NCBI GenBank assembly: GCA_039939375.1
Contig: JBDVJO010000010.1
Coordinates: 310,001-374,000 of the forward strand
DNA: 64,000 nt
Reading direction: 5' to 3'
DNA from: Paracrocinitomix sp039939375
Lineage (GTDB): Bacteria; Bacteroidota; Bacteroidia; Flavobacteriales_D; Crocinitomicaceae
Shown: one piece after another, positions 9,087 through 18,382 of the stretch
Numbering within the stretch: the first letter of the stretch is position 1
How the letters are laid out: each line of letters begins with the position of its first letter
The notes under the pieces: generated by a model
Database searches by the model: none
What the model saw: only the letters and a program-made list of their open reading frames with translations
Told to the model about the DNA's origin: nothing
Position numbers and translations under genes: made by a program

Positions 9087-9114
9087 TTGATATTCTTTAA
9101 ACTTATTAAATTTG
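9087..9114 (+). promoter_or_regulatory. Flavobacterial promoter of the thiolase gene
   Basis: TTG at 9087-9089, 17 bases, then TAAATTTG at 9107-9114. This is an exact match to the Bacteroidota housekeeping consensus TTG-N17-23-TAnnTTTG. It lies 41 bases before the thiolase ATG, which would give a leader of about 30-35 bases. Confidence 0.65.
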
Positions 9115-9154
9115 AAGGATACAAAATGGAAATCCATTAAAAAAACACCAACAA

Positions 9155-10363
9155 ATGAAAGATGTCTTTATAGTAGATGCAATTAGAACTGCAATTGGAA
9201 ATTTCGGAGGAACCTTAGCTCCAGTGAGAACAGACGATTTAGGAGCTCATGTAATGAAAGCCCTAATGGAGCGAAACTCTAATTTTGATCCGAAAGAAAT
9301 TGAAGATGTCATTTTTGGTTGTGCTAACCAAGCAGGAGAAGACAATAGAAACGTTGCTAGAATGAGTTCTTTACTTGCCGGTTTGCCGTGGACTATCGGA
9401 GGCGAAACCGTGAACAGGTTATGTTCTTCTGGTATGGCATCTACGATTAATGCTGCTAGAGCTATTCAAACTGGAAACGGTGACATCTATATTTCTGGTG
9501 GTGTTGAACATATGACTAGAGGTCCATGGGTAATCTCTAAAGTTTCTAAACCTTTTGGAAGGGATGCGCAAATGCATGACTCTTCTTTTGGTTGGCGTTT
9601 TGTGAATCCTAAAATGAAAGAGATTTATGGAACTGACGGAATGGGTGTTACGGCTGAGAATTTAGTTGAGATGTACGATATTTCTAGAGAAGACCAGGAT
9701 TTATTTGCTTACAACAGCCAGATGAAAGCTTCTAAAGCTCAAGCTTCTGGTAGATTTGCTGAAGAAATAACTCCAGTTGCTATTCCGAGAAGAAAGCAAG
9801 ATGATTTAATTTTTGATCAAGATGAATTTATCAAACCAAATTCTTCTTTAGAAGTTTTAGGAAAATTGAGAGCGGCGTTTAAAAAGGAAGGTGGATCGGT
9901 GACCGCTGGGAATTCGTCAGGCTTAAATGACGGTGCTGTAGCATTACTGGTAGCTTCTGAAGATGCTGTTAAAGCGAATAATTTCAAACCACTGGCAAGA
10001 ATTGTATCGGCAGCAGTGGCCGGAGTTGAACCAAGAATTATGGGAATTGGTCCTGTATACGCATCACAAAAAGCTTTAGCAAGAGCTGGACTAACCTTTG
10101 ATGACATGGATATCATTGAAATCAACGAAGCTTTTGCTGCACAAGCCTTAGCATGCACAAGAGAAATGGGAATTGCGGATAATGATCCTAGAATCAATCC
10201 TAATGGTGGTGGAATCGCAATTGGTCACCCACTTGGAATGACTGGCGGTAGAATTTTACAAACTGCTGCAATTGAATTGCAAAAAACAAACAAGAGATAT
10301 GCGTTAGTGACTATGTGTATTGGTGTTGGTCAAGGTTATGCAACCGTGATTGAGCGAACTTAA
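9155..10363 (+). CDS. Acetyl-CoA acyltransferase, PaaJ/PcaF type thiolase
   Basis: 402-residue thiolase that joins or cleaves acyl-CoA with acetyl-CoA. The triad is complete: Cys90 in NRLCSSGM, His358 in GHPLGMTGG and Cys388 in TMCIGVGQG. The N-terminal stretch (VFIVDAIRTAIGNFGGTLAP, CANQAGEDNRNVARM) and GWRFVNPKMKEIYG resemble 3-oxoadipyl-CoA thiolases PcaF/PaaJ more than generic AtoB. However, no other phenylacetate or beta-ketoadipate gene is in the window, so it may serve general beta-oxidation or acetoacetyl-CoA turnover here. Single gene with its own promoter (9087-9114). Start matches the family N-terminus. Confidence 0.88.
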   Translation: MKDVFIVDAIRTAIGNFGGTLAPVRTDDLGAHVMKALMERNSNFDPKEIEDVIFGCANQAGEDNRNVARMSSLLAGLPWTIGGETVNRLCSSGMASTINAARAIQTGNGDIYISGGVEHMTRGPWVISKVSKPFGRDAQMHDSSFGWRFVNPKMKEIYGTDGMGVTAENLVEMYDISREDQDLFAYNSQMKASKAQASGRFAEEITPVAIPRRKQDDLIFDQDEFIKPNSSLEVLGKLRAAFKKEGGSVTAGNSSGLNDGAVALLVASEDAVKANNFKPLARIVSAAVAGVEPRIMGIGPVYASQKALARAGLTFDDMDIIEINEAFAAQALACTREMGIADNDPRINPNGGGIAIGHPLGMTGGRILQTAAIELQKTNKRYALVTMCIGVGQGYATVIERT

Positions 10364-10390
10364 GCCTGAAACATTCTTGGAATATTGTCA

Positions 10391-10470
10391 TTTCGAAAGA
10401 GCAAAGCGAACAGAGAAATATTTTATAGTCATTCAGAAAGCGATAAAATATTTCTCGACTAAGCTCGAAA
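10391..10470. repeat. Palindromic intergenic repeat
   Basis: A perfect 14-base inverted repeat, GAGAAATATTTTAT (10413-10426) and its reverse complement (10443-10456), encloses a 16-base loop. TTTCGA (10391-10396) and TCGAAA (10465-10470) bracket it, so each arm reads TTTCGA, a variable spacer, then GAGAAATATTTTAT. I recall dispersed intergenic elements starting 'GTCATTTCGA...GAGAAAT' in flavobacterial genomes and this resembles them. It lies between the convergent thiolase and lipoprotein genes and could also act as a transcription terminator. No second copy was noticed in this window. Confidence 0.7.
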
Positions 10471-10515
10471 TAAAAAATTGAACAGGACTAAAAAGTACTA
10501 TTCAAATAGAATAAA

Positions 10516-11154
10516 CTAGTAACTCCCTATCATGTAATTATCTAGCGACAAAATCTCTATGAACTCTGCTGTATTTGCTGTATTCATTGAGTCTCTTTTG
10601 ACCAACCCAATATTCTTAGAAAAATAATCGTAATAAACTTGTGTCGTATCTAGGTTCGTCTCTTTAATCATAATAACATCATTGAAAACTGTTCCATTTA
10701 GAGTTGAAACAGTGGTATCTGATGTCACTAACTCTCTCCAAAAATGAGGCGACTGATAATAAAAGAATCCAATATGTAATTGCCCAAAAGGCACGGTACA
10801 ACCTGGAAAATCTTCACCATACTGTTCAAAGATCGGGGCAGATACCCATGAAGCAGTGCCAGGAGCGAATCCACCTTGATAACTTCTAATATTACCTCCT
10901 TCTACGTACCAAGCAATATTTTTGAATTTAGGCGCAAGGATTGGCTCTTCATTAATTTGATAAACACCAGTATCCATTTCAATTTGGAAACTTTCATTCG
11001 AATACAGTGAATAGTTCCACCAACTACCTGGGTATGCTGGGAAATATTCAGATAATGAGGCTTTAATTAACTCGGGTTCAATTGGCTCATCTTTCTTGCA
11101 ACTTTGAAAAATTAAACAGATTGAAAAAAATAATAGTATGTTTTGGGACTTCAT
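10516..11154 (-). CDS. Hypothetical lipoprotein
   Basis: 212 residues with a type II signal peptide (SICLIFQSCKKDEP; lipid on Cys19). The mature start CKKDE fits the Lys-(Asp/Glu)2-type lipoprotein export signal reported for Bacteroidota, so surface exposure is plausible (inference). The body is aromatic and Gly/Pro-rich (YFPAYPGSWWNYSLYSNES), and PAYPGSWWNY is a strand-turn common in Bacteroidota lipoproteins of unknown role. No catalytic motif is seen. It follows citrate synthase on the same strand, but the terminator at 11197-11227 separates them, so it probably has its own promoter. Confidence 0.75.
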   Translation of the reverse strand: MKSQNILLFFSICLIFQSCKKDEPIEPELIKASLSEYFPAYPGSWWNYSLYSNESFQIEMDTGVYQINEEPILAPKFKNIAWYVEGGNIRSYQGGFAPGTASWVSAPIFEQYGEDFPGCTVPFGQLHIGFFYYQSPHFWRELVTSDTTVSTLNGTVFNDVIMIKETNLDTTQVYYDYFSKNIGLVKRDSMNTANTAEFIEILSLDNYMIGSY

Positions 11155-11196
11155 ACACTAAATAACGACAACAATATCAGAATCGTTGGATAAAAT

Positions 11197-11227
11197 AAAA
11201 AAAGCAGCCCGAAAGCTGCTTTTTTTT
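11197..11227 (-). terminator. Rho-independent terminator of citrate synthase
   Basis: AGCAGC (11203-11208), loop CCGAAA, GCTGCT (11215-11220), extended by A and T tracts that pair on both sides. Read on the minus strand it begins about 17 bases after the gltA stop and ends in a U-run. The symmetric tracts would let it work in both directions. Confidence 0.85.
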
Positions 11228-11243
11228 ATATCTGTAATTTAGA

Positions 11244-12527
11244 TTATCTATTTTCAACTGATTTGAATGCTCTTGCATTCTCACCAATATAAACTTGTCT
11301 TGGTCTACCAATTGGTTCACCACCAGTTCTCATCTCAACCCATTGAGCAATCCATCCTGGTAATCTACCAATTGCAAACATCACCGTAAACATTTCAGTT
11401 GGAATTCCTAAGGCTCTATAAATGATTCCTGAATAGAAGTCAACATTTGGATATAAGTTCTTAGACTTGAAGTACTCATCTTCTAATGCCACTTTTTCAA
11501 GTTTCTTAGCAATGTCTAAAACTGGATCACTAACACCTAACTCAGCCAATACGCTATCGGCAGCTTTTTTGATGATTGTAGCTCTTGGATCAAAGTTTTT
11601 GTAAACTCTGTGTCCGAATCCCATTAGTCTAAATGAATCTTCTTTATCTTTTGCTTTAGCAATATATTTATCAACGTCACCGCCATCATTTCTAATCGCT
11701 TCTAACATTTCAATTACCGCTTGATTCGCTCCACCATGTAACGGTCCCCAAAGTGCAGAAACACCTGCTGAGATAGAAGCAAATAAACCAGCATGAGAAG
11801 AACCAACTACTCTTACTGTAGAAGTAGAACAGTTTTGCTCATGATCTGCATGCAAAATCAACAACTTATCAATCGCATTAATGATTGCTGGATTAGCTTT
11901 ATATTTTTCCGTAGGAATAGCAAACATCATGCTCATGAAGTTTTCTACATATCCTTTAGAGTTATCGTAATAATTTAATGGATAACCTTGACGTTTTCTG
12001 TGCACCCATGTAGCAAGTACTAAAAACTTAGCTAACGTTTTGCAAACACCGTCATAAATTTCATTTTCAGAATTTACATCTAACGGCTTAGGGTTAAAAG
12101 CTGTTAAAGCAGAAGTCAACGAAGATAAAATACCCATTGGATGTGCAGACTTAGGGAAACCATCTAAGATTTCTTTCATCTCTTCATTCACCAATGAATG
12201 CTTATTGATATCAGCAACGAACTGGTCTAATTGCGCTTTATTTGGTAGCTCTTTGAAAACCAACAAATAAGCAACTTCTAAAAAGTCAGCTTTATCAGCT
12301 AGTTCTTCAATTGAATATCCTCTATATCTTAAAATACCTTTTTCGCCATCTAAAAAAGTAATAGCACTTGAACAAGAACCAGTGTTTTTGAATCCACGAT
12401 CTAAAGTGATGTATCCAGTTTGTCCTCTGAGCGCAGAAATATCTATTGCTTTTTCATTCTCTGTACCAGTTACTACAGGTAGTTCAATAGTTTTTCCATC
12501 AATCTCAATTCTTGCTATTTCGTCCAT
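11244..12527 (-). CDS. gltA: Citrate synthase
   Basis: Condenses acetyl-CoA and oxaloacetate to citrate, the entry step of the TCA cycle. The family's active-site blocks are intact: GPLHGGANQAV, GFGHRVYKNFDPR and the catalytic Asp in NVDFYSGII, plus HADHEQNCSTSTVRVV. Length of 427 residues is standard for the Gram-negative hexameric type. I prefer the ATG at 12527 over the in-frame ATG at 12539: the encoded MDEIARIEIDGK aligns with the usual N-terminus, and GGAG lies 6 bases before it. The gene stands alone, ending in a strong hairpin terminator. Confidence 0.95.
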   Translation of the reverse strand: MDEIARIEIDGKTIELPVVTGTENEKAIDISALRGQTGYITLDRGFKNTGSCSSAITFLDGEKGILRYRGYSIEELADKADFLEVAYLLVFKELPNKAQLDQFVADINKHSLVNEEMKEILDGFPKSAHPMGILSSLTSALTAFNPKPLDVNSENEIYDGVCKTLAKFLVLATWVHRKRQGYPLNYYDNSKGYVENFMSMMFAIPTEKYKANPAIINAIDKLLILHADHEQNCSTSTVRVVGSSHAGLFASISAGVSALWGPLHGGANQAVIEMLEAIRNDGGDVDKYIAKAKDKEDSFRLMGFGHRVYKNFDPRATIIKKAADSVLAELGVSDPVLDIAKKLEKVALEDEYFKSKNLYPNVDFYSGIIYRALGIPTEMFTVMFAIGRLPGWIAQWVEMRTGGEPIGRPRQVYIGENARAFKSVENR

Positions 12528-12634
12528 TTTTGTCTCCATCTTTGTTATAAGGTATTTTTAAATTTTGTCCCCTAAATATAATACGAATATTCTGATTTAT
12601 TTTCATCCTGAATAAATTTATTTTTCCAAGACGC

Positions 12635-12658
12635 TAAAAAGCCTTCAATCTCAGGCTA
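12635..12658 (-). terminator. Probable terminator of the CASTOR/POLLUX-like channel gene
   Basis: On the minus strand, directly after the stop codon at 12661-12663, AGCCT pairs with AGGCT (12653-12657 with 12640-12644) across an 8-base loop, followed by TTTTTA. The stem is only 5 base pairs, so strength is uncertain. Confidence 0.45.
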
Positions 12659-12660
12659 TT

Positions 12661-14622
12661 CTACAATTCATCTTCAGACAGAACAACTAAGAAATCTTCT
12701 TCAGTTATCGTCACAAATTCATCTTTTGGCAAGTTCAATCGAACACCAAAATTAGAGGCAGAATCTTTTGATAAATCTCCTTTTCTAATTCCGAGACAAA
12801 CTTCTTCTCTTTTAGCTGCTAAACCTATTAAGTCACCAAAGCGCACTTTTTGAGGGAACTCAGTGAAATATAAGTCTGCTTGTTTCACATAAATTTCGCT
12901 TCCATCTTCAGAGAATAAATCATCATAAAGTGCTTTGATTAAAGGCTCTTCACTTAATTGCGCCAAAATCATTGTTATCAATTTATTACTGATAATAAAA
13001 TCGTCAACGTCTGTTTGCGTGATGATTTCTTGGTTCTCTGAATTCAATACCTGCGTTATAATATGTGAATCTTGCCCTACTCCTTGTTCTTGCTTAATGT
13101 TTCTCAATAACAACAAAATGATTAAGGTATCCGAGTCGATTTTATCTGCGTTCAATTCAGTTGAATTCTGGGATAGAATTATGATGTTATCATATTTGAA
13201 AGGGTCAATTTCCTGTAGATTTTCCAATTTAAGTGGATCTGAATCTTTTAATTGAATATCAAAATCTTCATATCCAACTTGTAATTCATTCACTTTTTCT
13301 ATCAACCATTCTTCTGGCTCATTGTATAAGACATCTACTTTAGTTCCGTCAGTTAAATAATCTGCTGATTCTCTGATGAATATTTCTGCTACCGAATGCC
13401 AACCTAAAATCAGGATATTTTTGGAACGTTGCTCTAAACGTTTTCCTGAAAGCTCCATAGGTGTTGGTGCCATTATCTTAGAAGATTCAAAATTAATGGT
13501 TGAATCGTCTTCTGCCAAGATGATGACTTGATCTACATCCTTTAATTTATAGTCTTCATCTGGTCTTAGTCTAATTCCTTCTTCTTCATTGTAAACACCT
13601 AACGGGATCCCATCTACAAAGTGATAAGGCAGATCTTTGAAAGTGACACCGTTCCATTTATTCTCATAAAAATAAACTTCACAACCATCAAAAGATAACA
13701 TCTCGTTATACACCATCTCTAGCCCACTCGTCAAGGATGTTTGAACTAATAATTTCCCCATAATATCCCAACTATCAAGGGCTATGATATTTTCATCTTT
13801 AAAGAAAGAGATAAGCTGTCGCTTTTCTTCTGTGAATATTTCAGCAATAATTGGAAGTTCGTTGTTACCATCTTGGCAAGAGATTATGGCCATTATTGCT
13901 TTTACAGACATGACATCAGATCCAAGCTTATCATCAGGCGTTCCACTTTCTGAACAGTTGGCTAATAGAATAACAGATTTTGCCTTATTGATATTGACAC
14001 GTTTCAATTCATTCACGTTGGCGTAATCCCCTGTTGTAGTTATAATTCTAGTAGTCTTGGTATCCGGAAGTCTTTTAGCAATCAAATCATCCATTTCTTC
14101 TTTATCTTCATGAGAAAGGATGACAACACTAGCATCACTCTCAGATTCATTTGCTAGAATCAACTCCCTAATAATATCCACTACTCTTTCGTTCCACCCT
14201 AAGATTATGGTATGCTCCTCTTCTATTACTTTTCCTCTACCTTTTCTGAAGTTGTACAATACCTTTTCTAATGAAGTAGTTATAAAGGCAATTAACATTG
14301 AAAGAATAATTACACCTACTAATCCAGCTAAAACCGTAGAAATTTTAATCCAGATAGATTGGTGGTTATCTTGGTTCATGTTACCTGGATCGGTCATCTG
14401 TAACCAGGTCCTCCAAACATCATCTTCTTGTCCGTAGTAATCACGGTCTGTTGTTGAATCAACTTCAACCCCAGTCATATTCACAATCAATAATCGAATA
14501 CCGATTATGATTAGAAACATCAATAAGAATACAATGAAGAGACTTACGAAGATGGATGCACCACCCTTATTAAGGTACTGTTCAAAGCGATAACGTAATT
14601 TATCTTTAATAGAAAAGGACAT
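12661..14622 (-). CDS. CASTOR/POLLUX-related ion channel with two RCK-like domains
   Basis: 653 residues. Two hydrophobic helices near residues 23-48 and 95-118 flank a loop with WLQMTDPGN that could form the pore. After the second helix lies a basic linker (YNFRKGRGKV), then two TrkA-N/RCK-like Rossmann modules beginning at about residue 135 (HTIILGWNERVVDIIREL) and 400 (NILILGWHSVAEIFIRES). This layout is that of the CASTOR/POLLUX/DMI1 family, cation channels in plants with bacterial relatives of unknown physiological role. Expected in the inner membrane with RCK domains in the cytoplasm. The TrkA-TrkH pair at 31832-34639 is a separate potassium system. Confidence 0.8.
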   Translation of the reverse strand: MSFSIKDKLRYRFEQYLNKGGASIFVSLFIVFLLMFLIIIGIRLLIVNMTGVEVDSTTDRDYYGQEDDVWRTWLQMTDPGNMNQDNHQSIWIKISTVLAGLVGVIILSMLIAFITTSLEKVLYNFRKGRGKVIEEEHTIILGWNERVVDIIRELILANESESDASVVILSHEDKEEMDDLIAKRLPDTKTTRIITTTGDYANVNELKRVNINKAKSVILLANCSESGTPDDKLGSDVMSVKAIMAIISCQDGNNELPIIAEIFTEEKRQLISFFKDENIIALDSWDIMGKLLVQTSLTSGLEMVYNEMLSFDGCEVYFYENKWNGVTFKDLPYHFVDGIPLGVYNEEEGIRLRPDEDYKLKDVDQVIILAEDDSTINFESSKIMAPTPMELSGKRLEQRSKNILILGWHSVAEIFIRESADYLTDGTKVDVLYNEPEEWLIEKVNELQVGYEDFDIQLKDSDPLKLENLQEIDPFKYDNIIILSQNSTELNADKIDSDTLIILLLLRNIKQEQGVGQDSHIITQVLNSENQEIITQTDVDDFIISNKLITMILAQLSEEPLIKALYDDLFSEDGSEIYVKQADLYFTEFPQKVRFGDLIGLAAKREEVCLGIRKGDLSKDSASNFGVRLNLPKDEFVTITEEDFLVVLSEDEL

Positions 14623-14691
14623 GAGGCCAAAATTAAAATTAGGGCTTCAAGATACATAAATTTAGAATGGTGTAAAACGGTTTAGAGAAAA

Positions 14692-15186
14692 CTATTTTTT
14701 GTGGTATTTCTCTAGCGAAGACATTAATTGATTTGGCTTTTTGAAACCATTTATCGTTGCAATTTTTACTTGTTTTTTGGATAAAATCACAAATGTTGGA
14801 AAACTCATTTTAGAACCTAACAAGTTTACGGCTAACTCATTATACGTTTTTCCATTATAGTTTTTCGCTTCGTACAAACGCTCTTTAAAGACTATAGCAT
14901 CTCTGCTTTCCGCATCCATCTTTACGGCATAATAATGCTCATTCATAAATTCAACAACCTTAGGGTCTTTAAAAGTTGATTGATCCATTTTCTTACACCA
15001 GCCACACCAATTTGTATAGATATCAATAAAAATCGGTTTACGCTCATCTTCATTAGCATCAATAGCCGATTCAAAATCTAACCATTGAATTCCGGATGAT
15101 TCAGTTTCATGCAATGGCTTTGCCAATTGACCTGCAGAAGCAATGAATGTGAAAGAGATTGTAAATAAGAATAATAAACGGTTCAT
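14692..15186 (-). CDS. Periplasmic thioredoxin-like protein (DUF255/thioredoxin_7 type)
   Basis: 164 residues: signal peptide ending near residue 20 (FTFIASAGQ), then a thioredoxin fold with the redox motif Cys61-Gly-Trp-Cys64 in NWCGWCKKMDQSTF, a WLDFESA lead and the cis-Pro loop SFPTFVIL. It probably reduces or isomerises disulfides of exported proteins. It follows the DPP IV gene by 23 bases on the same strand, so the two are likely co-transcribed. The partner that keeps it reduced is not in the window. Confidence 0.85.
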   Translation of the reverse strand: MNRLLFLFTISFTFIASAGQLAKPLHETESSGIQWLDFESAIDANEDERKPIFIDIYTNWCGWCKKMDQSTFKDPKVVEFMNEHYYAVKMDAESRDAIVFKERLYEAKNYNGKTYNELAVNLLGSKMSFPTFVILSKKQVKIATINGFKKPNQLMSSLEKYHKK

Positions 15187-15209
15187 ACTGCTAAGACGAT
15201 TTTTTTCAC

Positions 15210-17375
15210 CTAAAGGTTTTCTAGGGTGAACGTTAACATTTTGTTAAATAAATGAAGACGTGTGTAGCCACCATAAATTCCATGGTTCTTATTGGTATAA
15301 ATAAACATTTCAAAGTCTTTATTCTCTTTCACAAGAGCATCTACCATTTCCATAGTGTTTTGAACATGCACATTGTCGTCTCCAGAACCGTGTACTAATA
15401 AATACTTTCCCTTCATTTTTGAAACATGATTTACAGGAGAATTATCTTCATAGCCGTCATTGTTTTCTTTTGGTGTTCTCATAAATCTCTCTGTGTAGAT
15501 ATTATCATACCATTTCCAATTGGTTACAGGTGCAACGGCAATCCCCATCTTGAATACATCAGCTCCTTTTGTCATGCAAAGTGACGTCATGTATCCACCA
15601 TAACTCCATCCCATAATACCAATTCTATCAGCATCTACATAATCCCATTTCTGAACTTCTTTTGCTGCAGCAATCATATCTTCTGTTTCTAATTTACCTA
15701 ACTGCAAGTAGGTAGATTTTTTGAATTTTTCTCCGCGATACATGGTCCCTCTGGTATCAACAGAAATCACGATATATCCTTTTTGTGCTAATAACTGGTG
15801 GTACATGAAGTTAGACCCCGCCCATGAATCAGTGACGGTATTATGCCCTGGTCCATTGTATATGTTGAAATAAACTGGATATTTCTTGCTTTCATCAAAA
15901 TTAGGCGGCTTCACTACGAAGGCATTTAGGTCATCCCCTGCCGCTCCTTTAATCGTTATAAACTCTTTTTGACTTAGGTTATATTGTGACAAAACACTTT
16001 TAAGTTTTTCGTTATTCACCAACGTTTCAATCGCTTTACCTTTTGCATTGTGCACTGTCACTGTAGACGGTTCATTCGCGTTTGAATAATAATTGATGTA
16101 ATACTTCATTCCTGTACTGAAGTCGGCATTATTTGATCCTTTTCTTTCTGATAGTTTCGTTTTACCACTTCCATCTAATTTTATAGAATAAAGTGTCTTA
16201 TAAATTGCTCCTTCTTCAGCAGAAACATAATAGATGACTCCTTTTTTATTGTTGATTCCTTTTAGTTCAACTACGTCCCACTCTCCATTTGTTATTTGAC
16301 TTTCTGAACCATCCAAACCGATCTGATAAATGTGATTATGACCGTCTTTTTCTGAAGTACGTAAAAATGATTTCCCATCTTCTAAAAACAATAAATTGTC
16401 ATCAATCTCTATATAAGTTTCTGACTTATCTTGATAAATAATGTCTCCTTTTTTACCAGTTTCGTCATATTCGGCTAAAGCATAAATTAAATGATTTTGG
16501 TGTCTGTTTAAAGCTAAATAAACCAGCTTGTTATCATCCAAGGTCCATTTCATTCTCGGAATGTATTCAAAAGGTCCTTTATCAAATTCTACTGTTTTGT
16601 TATCTTCCAAACTATACATAAAAAGACCTAGTTTTGAATTGTCTTCTCCTGCTTTCGGATATTTAAAGGTGTAAGGCTCAGGATATATCCCTCCTCTGTA
16701 ATAATCCATTGTAAAGTCTTTCACTTCTGACTCATCAAATTTTAAATAAGCTATTTTAGTTCCTTTTGGTGACCATTCCCAGGCTTTGGTGATTGAAAAT
16801 TCTTCTTCGTACACCCAATCTGAACTTCCGTTAATAATTCCATTTTGTGAGCCATCCGTTGTTACCTGTACTACAGCATTTGACGCTAAATCTTTCACGT
16901 ATAAGTTATTCTCATACACAAAACCTACCTTGTTGCCATCAGGAGAAAACTCTGCAAGCATTTCCTTTGGTTCTTTATCAAATAGGGCCACAGATTTTTT
17001 TGAAGCTATATCTACCACATAATACTTTGCTGTGAAACTTCTTCTGTAAATACTTTTAATGTTGGTTGCTACTAAAATCTTAGTCTCATCTGCATTGAAA
17101 AAATAATCTTCAATTGTCAAGTTCTTAACCGAAGCTGCATCAAAAATTGTTGCCACGGGCTTTGAGAAGTCTGTATAACTGTACTTCACTATTTTGTTTC
17201 CTTCTAGAACAGAAAAATGTTCGCCATCATTCATTGACCGGACAGAAGAAACATAGTCGCCTGAAAACTCGCCTGAAGCCCAGATTAATTCATTACTTAA
17301 TTCTTTCTTTTGTGCGATTGCATTTCCACCTAAAAGTAAGGTAAATGCGATAAAACTAACTAGTATTTTTTTCAT
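15210..17375 (-). CDS. Dipeptidyl-peptidase IV (S9B family)
   Basis: A 721-residue exported serine peptidase that removes X-Pro (or X-Ala) dipeptides from peptide N-termini. The signal peptide ends near residue 21. Residues 30-470 form the propeller, including DWVYEEEF, where the two Glu residues bind the substrate amino terminus. The C-terminal alpha/beta-hydrolase domain has the nucleophile Ser591 in GWSYGGYM, the Asp in GSGDDNVH and His698 in NHGIYGG. Length and motifs match the Bacteroidota DPP IV group used in peptide feeding. Followed closely by the thioredoxin-like gene. Confidence 0.93.
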   Translation of the reverse strand: MKKILVSFIAFTLLLGGNAIAQKKELSNELIWASGEFSGDYVSSVRSMNDGEHFSVLEGNKIVKYSYTDFSKPVATIFDAASVKNLTIEDYFFNADETKILVATNIKSIYRRSFTAKYYVVDIASKKSVALFDKEPKEMLAEFSPDGNKVGFVYENNLYVKDLASNAVVQVTTDGSQNGIINGSSDWVYEEEFSITKAWEWSPKGTKIAYLKFDESEVKDFTMDYYRGGIYPEPYTFKYPKAGEDNSKLGLFMYSLEDNKTVEFDKGPFEYIPRMKWTLDDNKLVYLALNRHQNHLIYALAEYDETGKKGDIIYQDKSETYIEIDDNLLFLEDGKSFLRTSEKDGHNHIYQIGLDGSESQITNGEWDVVELKGINNKKGVIYYVSAEEGAIYKTLYSIKLDGSGKTKLSERKGSNNADFSTGMKYYINYYSNANEPSTVTVHNAKGKAIETLVNNEKLKSVLSQYNLSQKEFITIKGAAGDDLNAFVVKPPNFDESKKYPVYFNIYNGPGHNTVTDSWAGSNFMYHQLLAQKGYIVISVDTRGTMYRGEKFKKSTYLQLGKLETEDMIAAAKEVQKWDYVDADRIGIMGWSYGGYMTSLCMTKGADVFKMGIAVAPVTNWKWYDNIYTERFMRTPKENNDGYEDNSPVNHVSKMKGKYLLVHGSGDDNVHVQNTMEMVDALVKENKDFEMFIYTNKNHGIYGGYTRLHLFNKMLTFTLENL

Positions 17376-17455
17376 GTATGTATTAAATATAAAACGAATA
17401 TATCAATTATTCTGCCAAGCTTTCAACAAGTATGTTTGAAGGATTTTCCATCATT

Positions 17456-18382
17456 TTAACGGTTAGTATTTTGGACAAAAGCTTTGCAAATAGCTGTCTT
17501 TTCTTCAATGGATTGGTCTGCATTCACCCAATTTATCCGATACCCCTTCTTTTCCATTCTTCTAAACCAAGTCATTTGTCGTTTTGAGAATTGATGAATT
17601 GCTGTGTTTAAGCCATCAAAAAGCTCTTTTTTTGAAATGGTCTTTTGCAAATACTGACTCAACCACTTGTATTCCAACCCGTAAATGGACATTTGCTCAT
17701 GTGTTACGCCATTGTCAAGCAATCTTTCTGCTTCCTCTATCATTCCATTATTCAACCTATGACTCAAACGTGCTGAGATTTTCTTTCTCCTTAAATCGCG
17801 GTCAATTTTAACACCAATAATTTTATAATTAAAGGGTTCAAAACTTCTAGGTTGCCAGTCTTTATGCTGAATAATATGCTCAGAAATTAATATTGCTCTA
17901 ATTTTCCTTGCCTTAGTTAAAGCATTTAAGTCTTTTTTGATGCTTTCAGGAACAAGTGCCATTAACTTGTTCAAGTCAGTTTCATCAAGGTTTTCAAGTT
18001 CTTTTTTCCGATCCGCATCAGGCTCAATGCCCAAATATTTATTGCCTTCTAGGGCCGTTTCAATATACAAGCCAGATCCACCACAAAGTATGGCCGATTT
18101 TCCTTTCTCTTGAATCTCGTTGAATGCTTTATGAAAGTCAAGTTGATATTCAGCGATATTATAAAAATACCCTGCTTCATGAATGTCTATTAAATGGTAT
18201 TGAATTTCAACACCGTTTATGGTATATTCTTCTATATCTTTTCCTGTTCCGATATCCATGCCACGGTAAATCTGCCGGCTATCTGCTGAAATAATTTCTG
18301 CATCTAATTCTAGTGCTAAATGACACCCCAATTCGGTTTTACCAGAGGCTGTCGGACCTAATATGACAGTTAAATCACGCAT
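17456..18382 (-). CDS. miaA: tRNA dimethylallyltransferase
   Basis: Transfers the dimethylallyl group to A37 of tRNAs that read UNN codons. The P-loop GPTASGKT is at residues 9-16, followed by the family motifs ISADSRQIYRGMDIGTGK, HLIDI and GGSGLYIETALEG. The C-terminal part carries the tRNA-binding QFSKRQMTWFRRM stretch. 308 residues is the normal length. The start overlaps the end of aroE by 8 bases, so the two are translated from one message. Confidence 0.95.
   Translation of the reverse strand: MRDLTVILGPTASGKTELGCHLALELDAEIISADSRQIYRGMDIGTGKDIEEYTINGVEIQYHLIDIHEAGYFYNIAEYQLDFHKAFNEIQEKGKSAILCGGSGLYIETALEGNKYLGIEPDADRKKELENLDETDLNKLMALVPESIKKDLNALTKARKIRAILISEHIIQHKDWQPRSFEPFNYKIIGVKIDRDLRRKKISARLSHRLNNGMIEEAERLLDNGVTHEQMSIYGLEYKWLSQYLQKTISKKELFDGLNTAIHQFSKRQMTWFRRMEKKGYRINWVNADQSIEEKTAICKAFVQNTNR

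Noticed and set aside
9817..10197. 126-residue antisense frame in the thiolase gene
   Set aside because: Its Ala/Ser-rich translation follows from reading the thiolase codons backwards; no start context or family signature.
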